Origin: Tuwongella immobilis | Lineage (GTDB): Bacteria > Planctomycetota > Planctomycetia > Gemmatales > Gemmataceae | Direction of reading: 5' to 3' | Length of the DNA: 64,000 nt | NCBI RefSeq assembly: GCF_901538355.1 | Contig: NZ_LR593887.1 | Coordinates: forward strand, 1,960,920 to 2,024,919 | In this document: positions 42,224-51,837 of the stretch, piece by piece | Layout: each line of letters starts with the position of its first letter | Numbering within the stretch: position 1 is the stretch's first letter | Position numbers and translations under genes: made by a program | The notes under the pieces: model-generated | The model's database searches: none | Told to the model about the DNA's origin: nothing | What the model saw: only the letters and a program-made list of their open reading frames with translations

Positions 42224-43069
42224 ATGAAAACCGGTATGAATTTGTTGCTGTGGTCTACGCATGTGACCGCCGAGCTGTTTCCCGTGTTGGGCGAATTGAA
42301 ATCGCTGGGGTATGACGGGGTGGAACTCCCGTTGTTTGAAGGGGATGCAGCGCATTATCGCACCGTTCGTGCGGAGTTGGATCGGCAAGGGCTGGAAGCC
42401 ACAGCGGTGACGGTGCTCAGCGAAGATGCCAATCCGATCAGTCCGAATCCGGCGGTTCGCCAAGCGGCGGTCGATCGCATGAAGTGGGCCATCGAAATGT
42501 CGCAGATTTGCGGCGTGAAGTATCTGTGTGGGCCGTTCCATTCGCCGTTAGCGGTGTTTAGCGGCACCGGACCAACGGAAACCGAGAAGCAATATGCCGC
42601 CGATACGCTGCGAAAAGTGTCTGAATTTGCGGCGACCGCAGATGTCACACTAACAATCGAATATCTGAATCGATTCGAATGCTATTTCCTCACCACGGCG
42701 GCGGATGCGCGGAAATTGGTGAAAGCGGTCGATCACCCGAACTTTCGCACAATGTATGACTCCTTCCATGCGAATATCGAAGAGAAGGACGTTGCGGAAG
42801 CGATTCGGCATCTTTCGGATGTGATGGCGCACGTTCATATTAGCGAAAATGATCGAGGGACACCCGGCACCGGACATGTGGAATGGGTGAAGACCTTTCG
42901 GACGTTGAAGGACGTGGGCTACGATGGTTGGTTGGTCATCGAGGCGTTTGGGCGAGCATTGCCAGCCTTGGCCGCGGCGACGAAAGTCTGGCGCGACTTG
43001 TTCCCAGCACCGCAAGAAGTGTACCAGGAAGGGCTTGCGTTTATGAAACGCATGTGGGCGGAAGCTTAA
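42224..43069 (+). CDS. sugar phosphate isomerase/epimerase, tagatose 3-epimerase-like
   Basis: 281 residues, ATG start. It is a TIM barrel of the AP-endonuclease-2 superfamily. The metal-binding ligands are recognisable: E in TIEYLNRFE, D in MYDSFHANI, H in HVHISENDRG, and E in VIEAFGRA. The layout resembles D-tagatose/psicose 3-epimerases and hydroxypyruvate isomerases (about 280 residues). It converts a free ketose at C-3 or isomerises a related sugar acid in the cytosol. It is divergent from the FAD/Fe-S oxidase, and both may belong to a sugar acid pathway. The exact substrate is unknown. Confidence 0.85.
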   Translation: MKTGMNLLLWSTHVTAELFPVLGELKSLGYDGVELPLFEGDAAHYRTVRAELDRQGLEATAVTVLSEDANPISPNPAVRQAAVDRMKWAIEMSQICGVKYLCGPFHSPLAVFSGTGPTETEKQYAADTLRKVSEFAATADVTLTIEYLNRFECYFLTTAADARKLVKAVDHPNFRTMYDSFHANIEEKDVAEAIRHLSDVMAHVHISENDRGTPGTGHVEWVKTFRTLKDVGYDGWLVIEAFGRALPALAAATKVWRDLFPAPQEVYQEGLAFMKRMWAEA

Positions 43070-43323
43070 TTCCGCAATCGGAATCCCGGGTTCTCGAATC
43101 ATTGTGATCCCGGGATTCTAGTAGCCACTTCCGGGTATGAATTTCACTTCGATCGGCCACTCGACAAACGGTTTTTTTTCCGGATTTTTTTGTCCGGTCC
43201 ACTCCTCGATCACGCTCTCATCCGTGGAGTCGTTGAGATGGCCCATCTCAACGCATTGGTACGTGACGAACAGTTGATTGATTCATACTACCATCAAGCG
43301 GTAATCCCCTAGGGAGTGATCCC

Positions 43324-43749
43324 ATGTTGCCCCCCGTCCCGACTCTTGAATTGTTTCATGGGCAGAAGTGGCATGTGGTCGGCTATTTTCAGGAACGATA
43401 TGGCATCGAATTGAATTTCGACGCCGCCGCGCTGCGCGAGATTGATTTGTGGGTGGATCACCACGAGTGTTTTGCAGACGACTTGATCATCGGGTTGGCG
43501 TTTGAGTGGGGGGCGATGGTTGCCGCCTGTTTGCAGCGGGAATTAGGCGGGAAGATGCTGATGCGATTGGGCGAGCCGTGCTTGGAAGTGCGGCCCGATC
43601 TGCTGGCCTTTCCCTGTCAATTGGTGGAGGCTTGCCTGCGGAAACAACCCGGCTGCCGATTGCACCAGCAACTGATGGCCCTGTCCAACCGATTGCGATT
43701 GCAGCGGGGCAATTTGGCTAGCGGCGAATGGACGGAAGTCGCTTGCTGA
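43324..43749 (+). CDS. small conserved hypothetical protein
   Basis: 141 residues, ATG 43324 with GGGAG eight bases upstream. The sequence is a mixed alpha/beta cytosolic protein: LFHGQKWHVVGYFQERYGIE, then DDLIIGLAFEWGAMVAACL and a helical Leu/Gln-rich end. No motif, signal or membrane segment is evident. It lies 134 bases before the DUF1573 gene. The 254 bases upstream (43070-43323) show no feature that I can support. Function unknown. Confidence 0.5.
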   Translation: MLPPVPTLELFHGQKWHVVGYFQERYGIELNFDAAALREIDLWVDHHECFADDLIIGLAFEWGAMVAACLQRELGGKMLMRLGEPCLEVRPDLLAFPCQLVEACLRKQPGCRLHQQLMALSNRLRLQRGNLASGEWTEVAC

Positions 43750-43883
43750 TCGCGAGTTGTGTCCCGATGTCTCTCCCATCGGTGATGCAACGAGAATTCG
43801 GCTTCTTGTTTTGGGACAACTTGGATAAGATCGCTCCTCGCACGGTCCACGTCAGGAGGACGGGGCTACTGGGAGGCATGGCG

Positions 43884-44924
43884 ATGATGCACGGACGAAT
43901 CGCGGCGATGATCGCCGTGGCGGGGATGCTCGGCTTCTTCGGAACGGGGTCGATCCACGGGCAAACGCCGCCCGCAACTCAAGTTCCCTGGGCCAATAAA
44001 TTCTTCACAGCGCAAAATCCGCCGCCGCCGGTGGTGGTCCACGATTTCGGCACCGTGCCGTATGGAACCATGCTCTCGCATCGGTTTCCGATTACGAACA
44101 TTTATGCAGTGCCGATGCAAATTACGGAAATTCGGAAAACCTGTGGCTGTGTGAATGCCACCGCCACCACGCAGACGCTGCAACCACGCGAAACGGCCAC
44201 CATCGACGTGACGATGGACGCCCGAAAGTTCACCGGCCAGCGTACCGTCACGATTTATGTGACCGTGGGTCCGAAATTCATCTCCACCGCGCTGTTGCAA
44301 GTGTCGGCGTTTAGCCGCGCAGATGTCATGCTCTCGCCGGGGCAGGTCAACTTTGGGGTCGTCCCACAAGGACAGGCCGCTGTTCAAAGCGTCGAGGTGC
44401 AATACACCGGCCAAAATCCGTTCCAAATCACTGGCGTGAGTGCCAACAATGGCCCGTTCGAGGTGGTTTACCAGGAAACGATGCGGCAACGTGGGCGAAT
44501 CGTCTACCGCGTGAATGTCACGCTCAAGGCCGATGCGCCGTCGGGGCCGATCAGCGAACAGATCGTGCTGCAAACCAATGATTCTTCCAGCAAGCAAGTG
44601 TCGGTACAGGTGAGTGGCTTGATTCAGGCACCGTTGGCGGTGTCGCCGGGCACGGTGAAGTTTGATAGCGTGCGGGTGGGTAACATTCTCACGCAGCGCG
44701 TGATTGTGCGCGGCAGTGGCAAGCCGTTCCGAATCCTCAAAGTCGAGGGCGATGGGGATGGCATTACGGTCGAATTGCCCCCCGTGGCCATGCCCGTGCA
44801 GATTGTCAACATTCGCTTCCAACCCGGAAAGACGGGGAATTTGTCCCGCCGATTGGTCTTCCAGACCGATTTGGATCAGGGGGCAGTCGCTTCGGTGATG
44901 GTGGAAGCCAACGGCGTGCCGTGA
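43884..44924 (+). CDS. exported DUF1573 protein
   Basis: 346 residues. ATG 43884 is best placed relative to GGGAGG at 43871-43876; ATG 43878 and 43887 are alternatives. Signal peptide to about residue 28 (ending SIHGQ). The DUF1573 motif is present: [20 protein letters not shown] then [13 protein letters not shown], with the paired Cys. Two further beta-sandwich units follow ([39 protein letters not shown]). Such ASH-like repeats occur in planctomycete and Bacteroidetes envelope proteins. The role is unknown; the fold call is sound. Confidence 0.75.
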   Translation: MMHGRIAAMIAVAGMLGFFGTGSIHGQTPPATQVPWANKFFTAQNPPPPVVVHDFGTVPYGTMLSHRFPITNIYAVPMQITEIRKTCGCVNATATTQTLQPRETATIDVTMDARKFTGQRTVTIYVTVGPKFISTALLQVSAFSRADVMLSPGQVNFGVVPQGQAAVQSVEVQYTGQNPFQITGVSANNGPFEVVYQETMRQRGRIVYRVNVTLKADAPSGPISEQIVLQTNDSSSKQVSVQVSGLIQAPLAVSPGTVKFDSVRVGNILTQRVIVRGSGKPFRILKVEGDGDGITVELPPVAMPVQIVNIRFQPGKTGNLSRRLVFQTDLDQGAVASVMVEANGVP

Positions 44925-45136
44925 TTCGGCCGCGGATCGGGAAAATCGCAACCGCCAATTCTCCGCCCACGCTCTACAATGGAGTTGATGAACTGTGGAA
45001 CCGAATCGAACCGGGTGCCTCCCGGCGGCGATTCGGTTCCCGGCGTTGCGGAGGCGGGGGCGTCGTGGAGCGTGTCGGGGCGGACCGGCGTGCCAATCCG
45101 GGCGAACCGCGTTTCCCACCCTCGGATGACGCGGAT

Positions 45137-47227
45137 ATGGATCTTCTCAATCCTCGACGCAATCGCTTGGCCCAAGAATCGAGCCTGTATTTGCGTCAGC
45201 ATGCCAGCAATCCCGTCGATTGGTATCCCTGGGGAGATGAAGCCCTGGAGCAGGCGCGGCTGCAGCAGAAGCCCATTTTTCTGTCGGTGGGATATTCGGC
45301 ATGCCATTGGTGCCATGTCATGGAGCGGGAATCGTTCGAGAATCCCGTGATTGCCCAATATCTCAATTCGCATTTCATCAATATCAAGGTCGATCGTGAA
45401 GAACGGCCGGACGTCGATTCGATCTACATGACCGCGCTGCAAATGCTCACGCGGGAAGGCGGTGGTTGGCCGCTGTCGGTCTGGATGACGCCGGATTTGA
45501 AACCGTTCTTTGCTGGCACGTATTTCCCGCCGGATTCGCGCTACGGTCCCCGCCGACCGCCGTTTCTGCAAGTGTTGCGGGCGATTCTCGAAGCGTGGAA
45601 TGAGCGGCGTGAGGATCTGCTGCGCACCGCCAACGACATCACCGATTCGCTCCGCGAGGCGACCGCTCGCCAGTTTGGGGACGGTCCCCCGCTCGGGCCG
45701 GAATTGCTCGAACATGCCCGCCATCATCTGCAACGGGCGTATGATGCCAAACATGGCGGATTTGGCACGCCGCCGAAGTTTCCGCATGCGTTGGAATTGC
45801 AGCTGTTGATGCGTTGGCATGCCCGCACTCACGATGCGGATGCCCGCGAGATGGTGCGATTCACGCTGCAACAAATGGGCCGTGGTGGCATCTTTGATCA
45901 ACTCAACGGTGGCTTTGCCCGATACAGCACCGATGCTCGTTGGCTGGTGCCGCACTTCGAGAAGATGCTCTACGATAACGCGCTGTTGGCCGCGACGTAT
46001 GCCGAGTCGGTACGGGCATTCGGCGATCCGTTCGATGCCCAAATTCTGCGGCAAACCCTCGATTATGTCCGCCGCGAAATGACCAGCCCCGAGGGCGGAT
46101 TCTACAGTGCCCAAGACGCCGATTCCAACGGGGAAGAAGGCGAATTCTATGTCTGGACCGCGTCGGAAATCGACGAGATTCTCGGCCCTGATCTCGCGCC
46201 ATTGGCGAAGTCGGTGTGGGGGGTGACCGCGTCGGGCAATTTCGAGGGGCGAAATATCCTGCATCGCACCGCCAGCGATGCCGACGATGCCGCCAAACAT
46301 GGCCTGGAACTGGGGCGGTTTCGGGAGCAGATGGACCAATGCAAGCGGTTGCTGCGAAGCGTGCAGGCGCAGCGCATTTTGCCCAAGCAAGATCAGAAAA
46401 TCCTGACCGCCTGGAACGGGCTAATGATCGCCGCCTTTGCGGAAGGGGCGATGGCGCTGGATGACCCGATTCTGCTGGAGACAGCGCAACGGGCGGCCGA
46501 CTTTGTCTTGCGCGTGCTGCGCAATTCCGAAGGGCGATTGGCACGCACGACCACGTTGGGAATGCCCGCGAAACTCAACGGATATCTCGAAGATTACGCC
46601 TTTTTGATGCACGGATTATTGGCACTGTACCACGCCGATTTTCAGCCCCGCTGGTTGCAAGCGGTGGTGGAACTGGCCGATCTTCTGGTCACCCATTTTG
46701 CCGATTCCACGAATGGGGGGTTCTTCTTCACAGCGGACGATCACGAGCAGTTGCTGGTGCGGACCAAGGATGTTCACGATGGTTCAACGCCGTCGGGCAG
46801 TGCCATGGCGGTGACGACGCTGCTGAAGTTGGCCGTGCTGACCAGCCGCGAAGATTGGTATGCGCTGGCCGGCGAGACATTGACCCGCTATGCCACGCTC
46901 ATGCACGATTCTCCCAGTTCATCCGGGCAGATGCTGATGGCGCTGGATTTCTTCCTTGGCCCGGTGCGGGAAATTGTCATTGTCGGCGACATTCGCCAGG
47001 TGGAAACGCGGCAAACGCTTCGCTTGCTACACCAACGATTTGCGCCGAATGACCTGCTGATTTTCCATGACCCGAACGAGGCCGAGACGCCGCTGGCACT
47101 GCTCCCCATGCTCGCGGAACGATCCATGATCGACAATCGAGTGACCGCATACATTTGCGAAAACTACACCTGTCAATCGCCGATCGTCGGCTTCGATGCG
47201 ATCCGCACCGCGATGACCGGCCCGTGA
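45137..47227 (+). CDS. DUF255/YyaL-type thioredoxin-domain protein
   Basis: 696 residues from ATG 45137; the frame is open further upstream but with no family match there. Residues ~10-170 are the DUF255 thioredoxin-like domain with the CxxC motif at C56/C59 ([14 protein letters not shown]), NPVDWYPWG and [12 protein letters not shown]. Residues ~230-690 are an alpha/alpha-barrel like that of GH88/AGE-type proteins ([31 protein letters not shown]). The family (YyaL, human SSP411) is widespread; its activity is not known. About 700 residues is the usual length. Confidence 0.8.
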   Translation: MDLLNPRRNRLAQESSLYLRQHASNPVDWYPWGDEALEQARLQQKPIFLSVGYSACHWCHVMERESFENPVIAQYLNSHFINIKVDREERPDVDSIYMTALQMLTREGGGWPLSVWMTPDLKPFFAGTYFPPDSRYGPRRPPFLQVLRAILEAWNERREDLLRTANDITDSLREATARQFGDGPPLGPELLEHARHHLQRAYDAKHGGFGTPPKFPHALELQLLMRWHARTHDADAREMVRFTLQQMGRGGIFDQLNGGFARYSTDARWLVPHFEKMLYDNALLAATYAESVRAFGDPFDAQILRQTLDYVRREMTSPEGGFYSAQDADSNGEEGEFYVWTASEIDEILGPDLAPLAKSVWGVTASGNFEGRNILHRTASDADDAAKHGLELGRFREQMDQCKRLLRSVQAQRILPKQDQKILTAWNGLMIAAFAEGAMALDDPILLETAQRAADFVLRVLRNSEGRLARTTTLGMPAKLNGYLEDYAFLMHGLLALYHADFQPRWLQAVVELADLLVTHFADSTNGGFFFTADDHEQLLVRTKDVHDGSTPSGSAMAVTTLLKLAVLTSREDWYALAGETLTRYATLMHDSPSSSGQMLMALDFFLGPVREIVIVGDIRQVETRQTLRLLHQRFAPNDLLIFHDPNEAETPLALLPMLAERSMIDNRVTAYICENYTCQSPIVGFDAIRTAMTGP

Positions 47228-47270
47228 TGCCGCTGCTTCGCATCGCGTGATTCCGTCAGGCGGTTCGGGC

Positions 47271-48524
47271 TTACTCGAGGACGGTTTTTCGGGGATCGAT
47301 GGCCAGCCAGCAGAGGGCACCGAGCAGGTACAGTCCGCCGACCAACAGCAGGACCATGTGCCAATCGTTGTTGAGCCAACCGACCCACTTGGGCAGGATG
47401 ATGGCGAATGCGGCCGCGCCGAAGTTGCCTGTCATGTTCATCGTCGCAAACAGCGAGCCGACAAACGGCCCGCCAGCATCGACCGTGACGGTATACGCGC
47501 AGGCGTTGGAGAGCGACGTCAGCAGCGCCGCCAGGGTAATCACCATCAGCGCGGTCATGGCGTCGGCAATCGCCATGGCACTCAGAAAGCATCCTACACC
47601 GATCACCAAACTGACGATTGCGACTCCCGATCGCGCCAGTCGGCGGTTTCCGGTGCGGATCATCACCGCATCGGAGACCGCCCCGCCGATGAGCGCCCCC
47701 AGCACCACTCCCAACAGGGGCACACTGGTCCATTGTCCGGCGGCTTCCTTGCTCATTCCGTAGGCGTTTTGCAAGAATGTCGCCAGCCACACGAGGTAAA
47801 AGGCATTCGCCATCGCTCGGAAGAATTGCTGGCCGATGATACCGTAGAACAATCGACTTTGCAAGAGCGTCATCCACGGTGTCGGTTGACGGGTGCCACC
47901 GCTGCTGACCGAGGCTTCTCGCGCCAGCAATTCGCGCTCGGCGGTGGAGACTTGCCAATGCTCGGCGGGTGTGTCGCGGTACCACACGAAGAAACCGATC
48001 GCCCAGAGAATTCCGGGAATCGCCAGGATGACGAAGATATTCTGCCAGGTGGTCACGCCGAGCATTTGCCCGGTGATGTACGCGCCGACGGCTCCGCCCA
48101 GCGACATGGACGCCGTGAGAAAGCCACTGGCCCGGCCACGCTGCGAGAGTGGGAACCACCGAGCGAGTGCGGCGATGGCGGCGGGAAAGAGTCCCGCTTG
48201 GGCGACTCCCATCGCCAAGCGACTACTCATCAGTCCGGTAAAGCCACCGAATGCGCCGGCGGCCATGGTGATGGCACCGGTCAGCCCGAAGATCGCCAGC
48301 GATTTGCGCGGCCCGAGTCGATCCACCAGCATGCCCGCCGGAATCTGGCAAAACGCATAAATCAGGAAGAATGCGAAGTTGATTTGGCCGGTATCTTCGG
48401 TGCTGAGTCCGAGATCGGCCCGGATGCTCGATTCGCTCACCCCCAACGCCACGCGATGCACATATGCCAAGGCCGCAATCGCGCACAGCAACACCAGTAC
48501 CCAGATCCGAATTGGCATCGCCAT
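47271..48524 (-). CDS. MFS transporter of the anion/hexuronate type
   Basis: 417 residues with twelve predicted membrane segments. The N-terminal signature YVHRVALGVSESSIRADLGL followed by FFLIYAFCQIPAGMLVDRLG is typical of the ACS family (hexuronate and sialate transporters). The central loop and the second motif (RGRASGFLTASMSLGGAVGA) fit. It likely imports a sugar acid or organic anion by proton symport. The start may be M3. It is convergent with the YyaL gene (43 bases apart) and upstream of CinA on the same strand. Confidence 0.8.
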   Translation of the reverse strand: MAMPIRIWVLVLLCAIAALAYVHRVALGVSESSIRADLGLSTEDTGQINFAFFLIYAFCQIPAGMLVDRLGPRKSLAIFGLTGAITMAAGAFGGFTGLMSSRLAMGVAQAGLFPAAIAALARWFPLSQRGRASGFLTASMSLGGAVGAYITGQMLGVTTWQNIFVILAIPGILWAIGFFVWYRDTPAEHWQVSTAERELLAREASVSSGGTRQPTPWMTLLQSRLFYGIIGQQFFRAMANAFYLVWLATFLQNAYGMSKEAAGQWTSVPLLGVVLGALIGGAVSDAVMIRTGNRRLARSGVAIVSLVIGVGCFLSAMAIADAMTALMVITLAALLTSLSNACAYTVTVDAGGPFVGSLFATMNMTGNFGAAAFAIILPKWVGWLNNDWHMVLLLVGGLYLLGALCWLAIDPRKTVLE

Positions 48525-48657
48525 CTCTCGCTCGACCGGATTGGCCTGAATCGGTTCCCCGCTTGATCGCTGCCTATGGTAGCATCTGGCGGGGGAACTC
48601 GCGCTCGGAAAATCGCGTGCCGATGTCGAATGATTTCATCTGCCGGAATGAAGTGGG

Positions 48658-49905
48658 TCACGGTTTGCGTTGCAAATGCAATCGCACCAGATTGAGCGCG
48701 AGTTTGCTGGTGCGGCTTTGCACTTCGTGGCGAGTGCCCGTCCAACTGAATTGCTGCACAACGGTGGGTGCATCGGCGCTCGCGAGCGCGGCATAGACCA
48801 TCCCCACCGGCTTCTGTTCGCTACCGCCGTCTGGCCCGGCCACGCCAACGGTGGCAATGGCGAGATCGGTTCCGACTCGAGCGCGGCAGCCTTCCGCCAT
48901 GCGAGTGACGACTTCCGGCGAGACGGTGCCGTGCATGGCGATCAGGTCGCTGGGCACCCCAAGCAGTTGCACTTTCAGCGTGTCATCGTAGGCGATCAAC
49001 CCGCCGCGGAACCAACTGCTGGCCCCCGGCACCGTCGCCAACAGGTGGGCGACCATTCCGCCGGTGACGCCTTCTGCGACGGACAAACTTTTCCGATGGC
49101 GATTCAACAGGCGAATCACGGCCAGTTGCAGCGTGTCATCGTCGATGCCGAAGACGAGTTCGCCAAGGCGTTCGCGGATGGTCGCCTCGATCGGGGCAGC
49201 CTGGGCAAGGGCGGCGTCGCGTGTGGGGCCGTTGGCGAAGATGCGCAGGCCAATGACCGCATCGCTGGCGGTGATGCCGACTTCCGGCACATGCCCCCGC
49301 GCGGTCAGGTCGCTGACTTTTTCTTCCACGGCGGATTCGCCCATGCCGAAGGTGTTGATTTTGCGCTCCAGAATCACCCCGCTGGTGGGGAACTGGGCGA
49401 GAATCCGCGGCTTGATCTGCGTTTCAAACATGTGAAACATTTCGCTGGGCACGCCGGGCATGCACCCCAGGAACGATTCGCCAATTTTCATCCAGATGCC
49501 GGGGGCGGTCCCTTTTTCGTTGCGGACTGGCTCGGAGCCAACGGGGAATTGCGCTTGCACCCGATTGCGCTCGGGCATCACTCGATTTCGGCGGGCGAAC
49601 ATCTGCTGGATATGCTCGAGCGAGGCGGCATCCTCGAACAGGTCGACTCCCGCCACGGTGGCGGCGACTTCGCGCGTCAGGTCGTCCAAGGTCGGGCCGA
49701 TTCCGCCGGTGGTCAGCACCAACTGAGCGCGTCGCAGAGCGGTGCGAAACACGTCCAGATTGTCGGTGAGATCGTCGGCAACCGTCGTGTGAAAGCCAAC
49801 CGGAATGCCGATTTCGGCCAAGCGCCGCGACAGCCATTGGGCATTGGTGTCCAGGTTGCGTCCGGTGGTCAATTCGCTGCCAATGGAAATCAGTTCGGCC
49901 TTCAT
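48658..49905 (-). CDS. cinA: CinA-like protein with Ser-to-Gly change in the deamidase motif
   Basis: 415 residues from ATG 49905. Residues ~1-170 are the MoCF-type domain (SIGSELTTGRNLDTNAQWLS, TTGGIGPTLDDLT); 260-415 are the CinA C-terminal NMN deamidase domain. The usual AESxTGG motif reads AEGVTGG here: Gly279 replaces the catalytic Ser known from PncC/CinA. The other motif (GGLIAYDDTLKVQLLGV, with its Lys) is kept. The first domain hydrolyses ADP-ribose and helps NAD salvage in studied homologues. The codon is GGC. It may be an inactive deamidase or use another residue. Confidence 0.85.
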   Translation of the reverse strand: MKAELISIGSELTTGRNLDTNAQWLSRRLAEIGIPVGFHTTVADDLTDNLDVFRTALRRAQLVLTTGGIGPTLDDLTREVAATVAGVDLFEDAASLEHIQQMFARRNRVMPERNRVQAQFPVGSEPVRNEKGTAPGIWMKIGESFLGCMPGVPSEMFHMFETQIKPRILAQFPTSGVILERKINTFGMGESAVEEKVSDLTARGHVPEVGITASDAVIGLRIFANGPTRDAALAQAAPIEATIRERLGELVFGIDDDTLQLAVIRLLNRHRKSLSVAEGVTGGMVAHLLATVPGASSWFRGGLIAYDDTLKVQLLGVPSDLIAMHGTVSPEVVTRMAEGCRARVGTDLAIATVGVAGPDGGSEQKPVGMVYAALASADAPTVVQQFSWTGTRHEVQSRTSKLALNLVRLHLQRKP

Positions 49906-50102
49906 GCGTCGGTTCCCTGTACGGCGTGGCAAGCGCGGCGGCTTGCGTCGGTCTGCCGACGTATTGTAGGAAGCAGTCGGGAATCGTTGCCAGGGGCGTT
50001 GGTTTTCAGATGCCAAGGGCCGTCGATTCCGATATTCTGAAAACCAACCCCACCACCCGGATACCGCCCCGGACTGACCGGCGGATTGTGGAGATTGGCC
50101 CG

Positions 50103-50624
50103 ATGAAGGTGCTGATTTCGGCTGATGCCATCCAGCAACGGATCGACGCCGTTGCCAAGGAGATCACCGCGACCTATCAGGGCGAACCGGTGACGATTGT
50201 TGGCGTGCTCACCGGCTGCGTCGTGTTTGTCGCGGACTTGATTCGGCGACTCGATCTGCCCGTGAAAATCGCATTCATTCAAGCGTCCAGCTATCGCGGT
50301 ACCGCCACGTCGCCGGGCAGTTTGGTCGTCAAAGCCGAATTGCTCCCGGATTTACGCGGGCGAAATGTGCTGCTGATCGACGATATTCTCGACACGGGCC
50401 AGACGCTGAGCTATGTGGTGGAGCATCTGCAAAGCATGCAACCCGCCTCTGTCCGTGTCGCGGTGTTGATGCGGAAATTGGGCCGACAGAAAGTCCATCT
50501 GGAACCGGACTTCACCGGGTTCGAGATTCCCGATGAATTTGTCGTCGGCTACGGCCTGGATTACAACGACGAATACCGCAACTTGCCATTTATCGGCGTG
50601 CTGCCCGGACCGGCAGGGCACTGA
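50103..50624 (+). CDS. hpt: hypoxanthine phosphoribosyltransferase
   Basis: 173 residues from ATG 50103. The PRPP-binding motif VLLIDDILDTGQTL is complete near residue 98. The N-terminal KIAFIQASSYRGTAT loop and the C-terminal FVVGYGLDYNDEYRNLPFIG are typical of Hpt. The enzyme joins hypoxanthine or guanine to PRPP to form IMP or GMP in purine salvage. The length is usual (170-185). It is followed after 32 bases by the glycosyltransferase-like gene on the same strand. Confidence 0.92.
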   Translation: MKVLISADAIQQRIDAVAKEITATYQGEPVTIVGVLTGCVVFVADLIRRLDLPVKIAFIQASSYRGTATSPGSLVVKAELLPDLRGRNVLLIDDILDTGQTLSYVVEHLQSMQPASVRVAVLMRKLGRQKVHLEPDFTGFEIPDEFVVGYGLDYNDEYRNLPFIGVLPGPAGH

Positions 50625-50656
50625 TTCGCGGTGGGCTTTTTCGATTGGGGCGAACG

Positions 50657-51703
50657 ATGCGACGGATCGCACTTCTCGTAGAATCGTTAGACGAATCTTC
50701 GCTCGCACGACTGGCGGAATGGTCCGTGCAGGTGCCGCTGCCGTCGTCTGATGTGGAGCGCACGTTGATTGTGCTGCGACCGGCCCCAACGCGAGTTGCC
50801 GCGCTCACCGCTGCCGGGTATTCCGTGATCGGCTTGAATATCGCCGCGAACGATCGCCCTGGCACGCTTCGGCAATTGCGGCAAGTGCTGATCCGCGAAC
50901 GATTTGCGGCGATTCACGTCTTTGGCCGAACCGCCGCAGAAATCCTTGCCATCGCTCGACTGGGAATCGCCATCCCGATCGCCATCACCGAATCGGCAGA
51001 TGAGGCACCGCACGCGAAACTGCTCGCCCGGCAATGGCATCGCCTCTGTGTGCGACGAATGCGGCCACTGAATTTGAACTGGGGGCTGCCCGATGAGCTG
51101 CCCACGCCCACGGCTTCCGCAGACAATCGCTCGATTGTGGTGGTGGGCACCATGGATTCGTTCCCGGAATGGGAATGGCAGGTGCGGGCGTTCAACAGTT
51201 TGCGATTTGCCGAGCCGAATGGTTCCATTCAATGGATTGGCACCGGGAAAATTCGCACGCGACTGCAAACCTATTATCGGCAAGTGATGCAGTTCGATGC
51301 CCCGTGCGAATGGCTCAGCGATCGACCCGATTTGCCCGAACGAATGGCGAATGCCCGACTCGTGTGGGTGATGGACCGCCGCAGTCGCGCAACCGCCCTC
51401 GGAATCCTCGCGGCGAAAATCGGCGTCCCCGTGTTGGCAACTCTGGGCAGCGATTTGTGCCGTCGACTGCCCATGTTCCCCGACGATCGGCTGATTCCTT
51501 GGGGCGGTGTCGCCGAGTTGGCACGCGCTTCCCGACGCATCTTTCAGACCGACCCATCGACCGATTCGGAATCATTTCGCCTCGCGGAATCCGTTCGGGC
51601 AGAATTCCCCTGGCAGGCACTCGCAGAATCGCTATCGACCGGGTACCATCAATTGGCCACTGCGGACCTCTCCGCCGCATCATCGGCATCAACGTCGTTG
51701 TGA
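50657..51703 (+). CDS. glycosyltransferase-like protein without a clear catalytic motif
   Basis: 348 residues from ATG 50657. It has the two-Rossmann-domain layout of GT4/GT-B proteins: an N-terminal half ending AAIHVFGRTAAEILAIARLG, and a C-terminal half with SIVVVGTMDSFPEWEWQVRA and LGILAAKIGVPVLAT. The usual EGxxxxxLEA donor-binding motif is replaced by RRSRATALGILAA, so activity is doubtful. The C-terminal ~60 residues are Ser/Ala-rich. It is between hpt and glgC, and a role in cell-surface or glycogen metabolism is possible. Confidence 0.55.
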   Translation: MRRIALLVESLDESSLARLAEWSVQVPLPSSDVERTLIVLRPAPTRVAALTAAGYSVIGLNIAANDRPGTLRQLRQVLIRERFAAIHVFGRTAAEILAIARLGIAIPIAITESADEAPHAKLLARQWHRLCVRRMRPLNLNWGLPDELPTPTASADNRSIVVVGTMDSFPEWEWQVRAFNSLRFAEPNGSIQWIGTGKIRTRLQTYYRQVMQFDAPCEWLSDRPDLPERMANARLVWVMDRRSRATALGILAAKIGVPVLATLGSDLCRRLPMFPDDRLIPWGGVAELARASRRIFQTDPSTDSESFRLAESVRAEFPWQALAESLSTGYHQLATADLSAASSASTSL

Positions 51704-51837
51704 TTTGCCGCACTATCCTGGTGTCGATGGTTGGCGTTCTGCGCCGGCGGATTCCAGGGCAGGGGGCGATTGCAAGACGTGATGGGGTTGATGGTTGCGG
51801 CCCGACAAGTGGAAGTTTTTGATCGGGAGACCCCAGC

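Noticed and set aside
47247-48566. 439-residue plus-strand frame opposite the MFS transporter
   Set aside because: Gly/Asp/His/Gln-rich antisense product; the minus-strand transporter has clear membrane segments.
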